Source: Pseudoalteromonas sp.
GTDB lineage: Bacteria; Pseudomonadota; Gammaproteobacteria; Enterobacterales; Alteromonadaceae
NCBI RefSeq assembly: GCF_018402495.1
Contig: NZ_JAGYIU010000005.1
Location: forward strand, 1-64,000
DNA length: 64,000 nt
Reading direction: 5' to 3'
Each line of letters starts with the position of its first letter. The first letter of the stretch is position 1. Below are positions 62,294-64,000 of this stretch, piece after piece. Position numbers and translations under genes: made by a program. The notes under the pieces are model-generated. The model was not told the DNA's origin. It was given only the letters and a program-made list of their open reading frames with translations, and searched no databases.

Positions 62294-63478
62294 TTACTCT
62301 ACGATAGTTGCTACAACACCAGCACCTACAGTACGGCCACCTTCACGGATAGCGAAACGAAGACCTTCGTCCATCGCGATTGGCGCGATTAGCGTTACTG
62401 TCATCTTAACGTTATCACCAGGCATTACCATTTCTACGCCTTCTGGTAACTGTACGTCACCTGTTACGTCAGTTGTACGGAAGTAGAACTGTGGACGGTA
62501 ACCTTTGAAGAATGGAGTATGACGACCACCTTCATCTTTCGAAAGTACGTATACTTCTGAAGTGAATGTAGTGTGTGGCTTGATTGAACCAGGCTTAGCT
62601 AGTACTTGACCACGTTCAACGTCTTCACGCTTAGTACCACGTAAAAGTGCACCAATGTTCTCACCAGCACGACCTTCGTCAAGTAGCTTACGGAACATCT
62701 CTACACCAGTACAAGTAGACTTAGTTGTCTCTTTGATACCAACGATTTCAACTTCGTCGTTCACGTTGATGATACCAGCTTCAACACGGCCAGTTACAAC
62801 AGTACCACGACCTTGGATTGAGAAAACGTCTTCGATAGGCATGATGAATGGCTTATCGATGTCACGCTCTGGCTCTGGGATGTATGTATCTAGTGCTTCT
62901 GCAAGCTCTACGATTTTAGCTTCCCATTGCTCTTCGCCTTCAAGTGCTTTAAGTGCAGAACCTTGAATTAGTGGTAAGTCATCACCTGGGAAGTCGTATT
63001 CAGAAAGAAGTTCACGAACTTCCATTTCTACTAGCTCAAGTAGCTCTTCGTCATCAACCATGTCACATTTGTTCATGAACACAACGATGTAAGGAACGCC
63101 AACTTGGCGAGAAAGTAGGATGTGCTCACGCGTTTGTGGCATAGGGCCGTCAGTCGCAGCAACTACTAAGATAGCGCCGTCCATTTGAGCAGCACCAGTG
63201 ATCATGTTTTTAACATAATCGGCGTGTCCAGGACAATCTACGTGTGCGTAGTGACGAGTTGGTGTATCGTACTCAACGTGTGAAGTTGAGATTGTGATAC
63301 CACGCTCGCGCTCTTCTGGAGCGTTATCGATTGATGCGAAATCTTTAGCAACACCGCCGTATACTTTTGCAAGTACGTTAGTGATTGCTGCAGTTAGTGT
63401 AGTTTTACCGTGGTCAACGTGGCCGATTGTACCTACGTTTACGTGCGGTTTTACGCGTTCAAACTTTTCTTTTGCCAT
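62294..63478 (-). CDS. tuf: elongation factor Tu
   Basis: 394 aa. GTPase that brings aminoacyl-tRNA to the ribosome. GHVDHGKTT near residue 19, DCPGHADY near 81, NKCDMVD near 136 and full domains II and III are present. It lies downstream of fusA in the str-type operon, so it is probably the tufA copy. Confidence 0.98.
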   Translation of the reverse strand: MAKEKFERVKPHVNVGTIGHVDHGKTTLTAAITNVLAKVYGGVAKDFASIDNAPEERERGITISTSHVEYDTPTRHYAHVDCPGHADYVKNMITGAAQMDGAILVVAATDGPMPQTREHILLSRQVGVPYIVVFMNKCDMVDDEELLELVEMEVRELLSEYDFPGDDLPLIQGSALKALEGEEQWEAKIVELAEALDTYIPEPERDIDKPFIMPIEDVFSIQGRGTVVTGRVEAGIINVNDEVEIVGIKETTKSTCTGVEMFRKLLDEGRAGENIGALLRGTKREDVERGQVLAKPGSIKPHTTFTSEVYVLSKDEGGRHTPFFKGYRPQFYFRTTDVTGDVQLPEGVEMVMPGDNVKMTVTLIAPIAMDEGLRFAIREGGRTVGAGVVATIVE

Positions 63479-63540
63479 CTTAAAAAATTCCTAATAAAGA
63501 AATTAAAGCCTGACTCAGTATTGAGCCAGACAAGCTAAAA

Positions 63541-64000
63541 TCATATAACAGCGCGAGCTGAAATTATTGTATCTGCAACCTGTTTTGAGGCTTCAGCGTA
63601 CTTCAAAAACTCCATAGAGTATGAGGCACGGCCTTGAGTTGCAGATCGTAAAGCAGTCGCATAACCAAACATTTCAGATAATGGAACCTGCGCATTAATT
63701 TGCTTAAGGCCACCAAGTGCATCTTCCATGCCTTCGATCATGCCGCGACGACGGTTTAGGTCGCCAACTACATCACCCATGTTTGCTTCAGGAGTGAGTA
63801 CCTCAACCTTCATTACTGGCTCTAAAAGTGCAGGGTTTGCATCAAGCGCACCTTGTCTCATAGCCAGTGAACCTGCTATTTTAAATGCCATTTCATTCGA
63901 ATCTACATCATGGAATGAACCATCAAATAAAGTCGCTTTAACGCCAAGTAATGGGTAGCCTGCCAGAACACCTTGAGCCATTTGCTCTTGGATACCTTTG
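63541..64000 (-). CDS. fusA: elongation factor G, C-terminal part (runs off the window)
   Basis: The frame is open to the window edge; the Met at 63981 is internal. About 153 residues of domains IV-V are seen: [43 protein letters not shown], and [23 protein letters not shown] drives translocation. Upstream of tuf by 62 bp. Confidence 0.96.
   Translation of the reverse strand, partial: KGIQEQMAQGVLAGYPLLGVKATLFDGSFHDVDSNEMAFKIAGSLAMRQGALDANPALLEPVMKVEVLTPEANMGDVVGDLNRRRGMIEGMEDALGGLKQINAQVPLSEMFGYATALRSATQGRASYSMEFLKYAEASKQVADTIISARAVI

Overview
The window looks like a chromosomal segment of a marine gammaproteobacterium, most probably Pseudoalteromonas. The basis is recognition of protein families and gene order (a complete gspC-N type II secretion operon, fusA-tuf, gmk-rpoZ-spoT-ridA, rph-yicC, asnA/asnC) together with an AT-rich, Alteromonadales-like sequence. 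No database search was run.

Layout. 1-300 is the promoter and leader of an rRNA operon whose 16S gene lies to the left of the window on the minus strand. 490-8050 holds housekeeping genes: a membrane-anchored RRM protein, murI, a DUF5610-type protein, trmA, two tandem dsbA paralogues, srkA and ccoG. 8334-9499 has small genes of unknown function and a UPF0149 gene. 9521-20941 is one minus-strand type II secretion operon, gspC-D-E-F-G-H-I-J-K-L-M-N. 21142-24224 has hslR, hslO and pckA. 24470-28102 is an IS66-family element whose transposase gene is split by an IS3-family element with a 3-bp target duplication. 28289-33640 is a complete rRNA operon (16S-23S-5S, no tRNA in the spacer, minus strand). 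33891-36754 has dgkA, pyrE, rph and yicC.

36731-50798 is a 14-kb integrative island inserted in the 3' end of yicC. The flanks share the 11-bp core GAGCAGATCCA. The island supplies a replacement yicC C-terminus, and the original tail is left stranded at the right end. It carries a tyrosine recombinase, an XRE regulator with two matching operators, several unknown proteins, a MobI-like gene next to a repeat-rich non-coding region (candidate oriT), a Gabija-like defence pair (OLD nuclease plus UvrD-like helicase), an unknown gene coupled to an HTH-ImmA/IrrE peptidase, a DUF927-type ATPase, and two small HTH proteins of excisionase/AlpA type. The yicC site and the mobilisation-like genes suggest an island mobilised by SXT/R391-type conjugative elements. 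That is an inference from context.

50928-60878 returns to the chromosome: gmk, rpoZ, spoT, ridA, a FapA/DUF342 gene, asnA/asnC, trmH and recG. 60976-62165 is an internally deleted IS66 copy related to the first one. It abuts a degenerate scrap of a tuf 3' end, followed by intact tuf and the end of fusA, which runs off the window.
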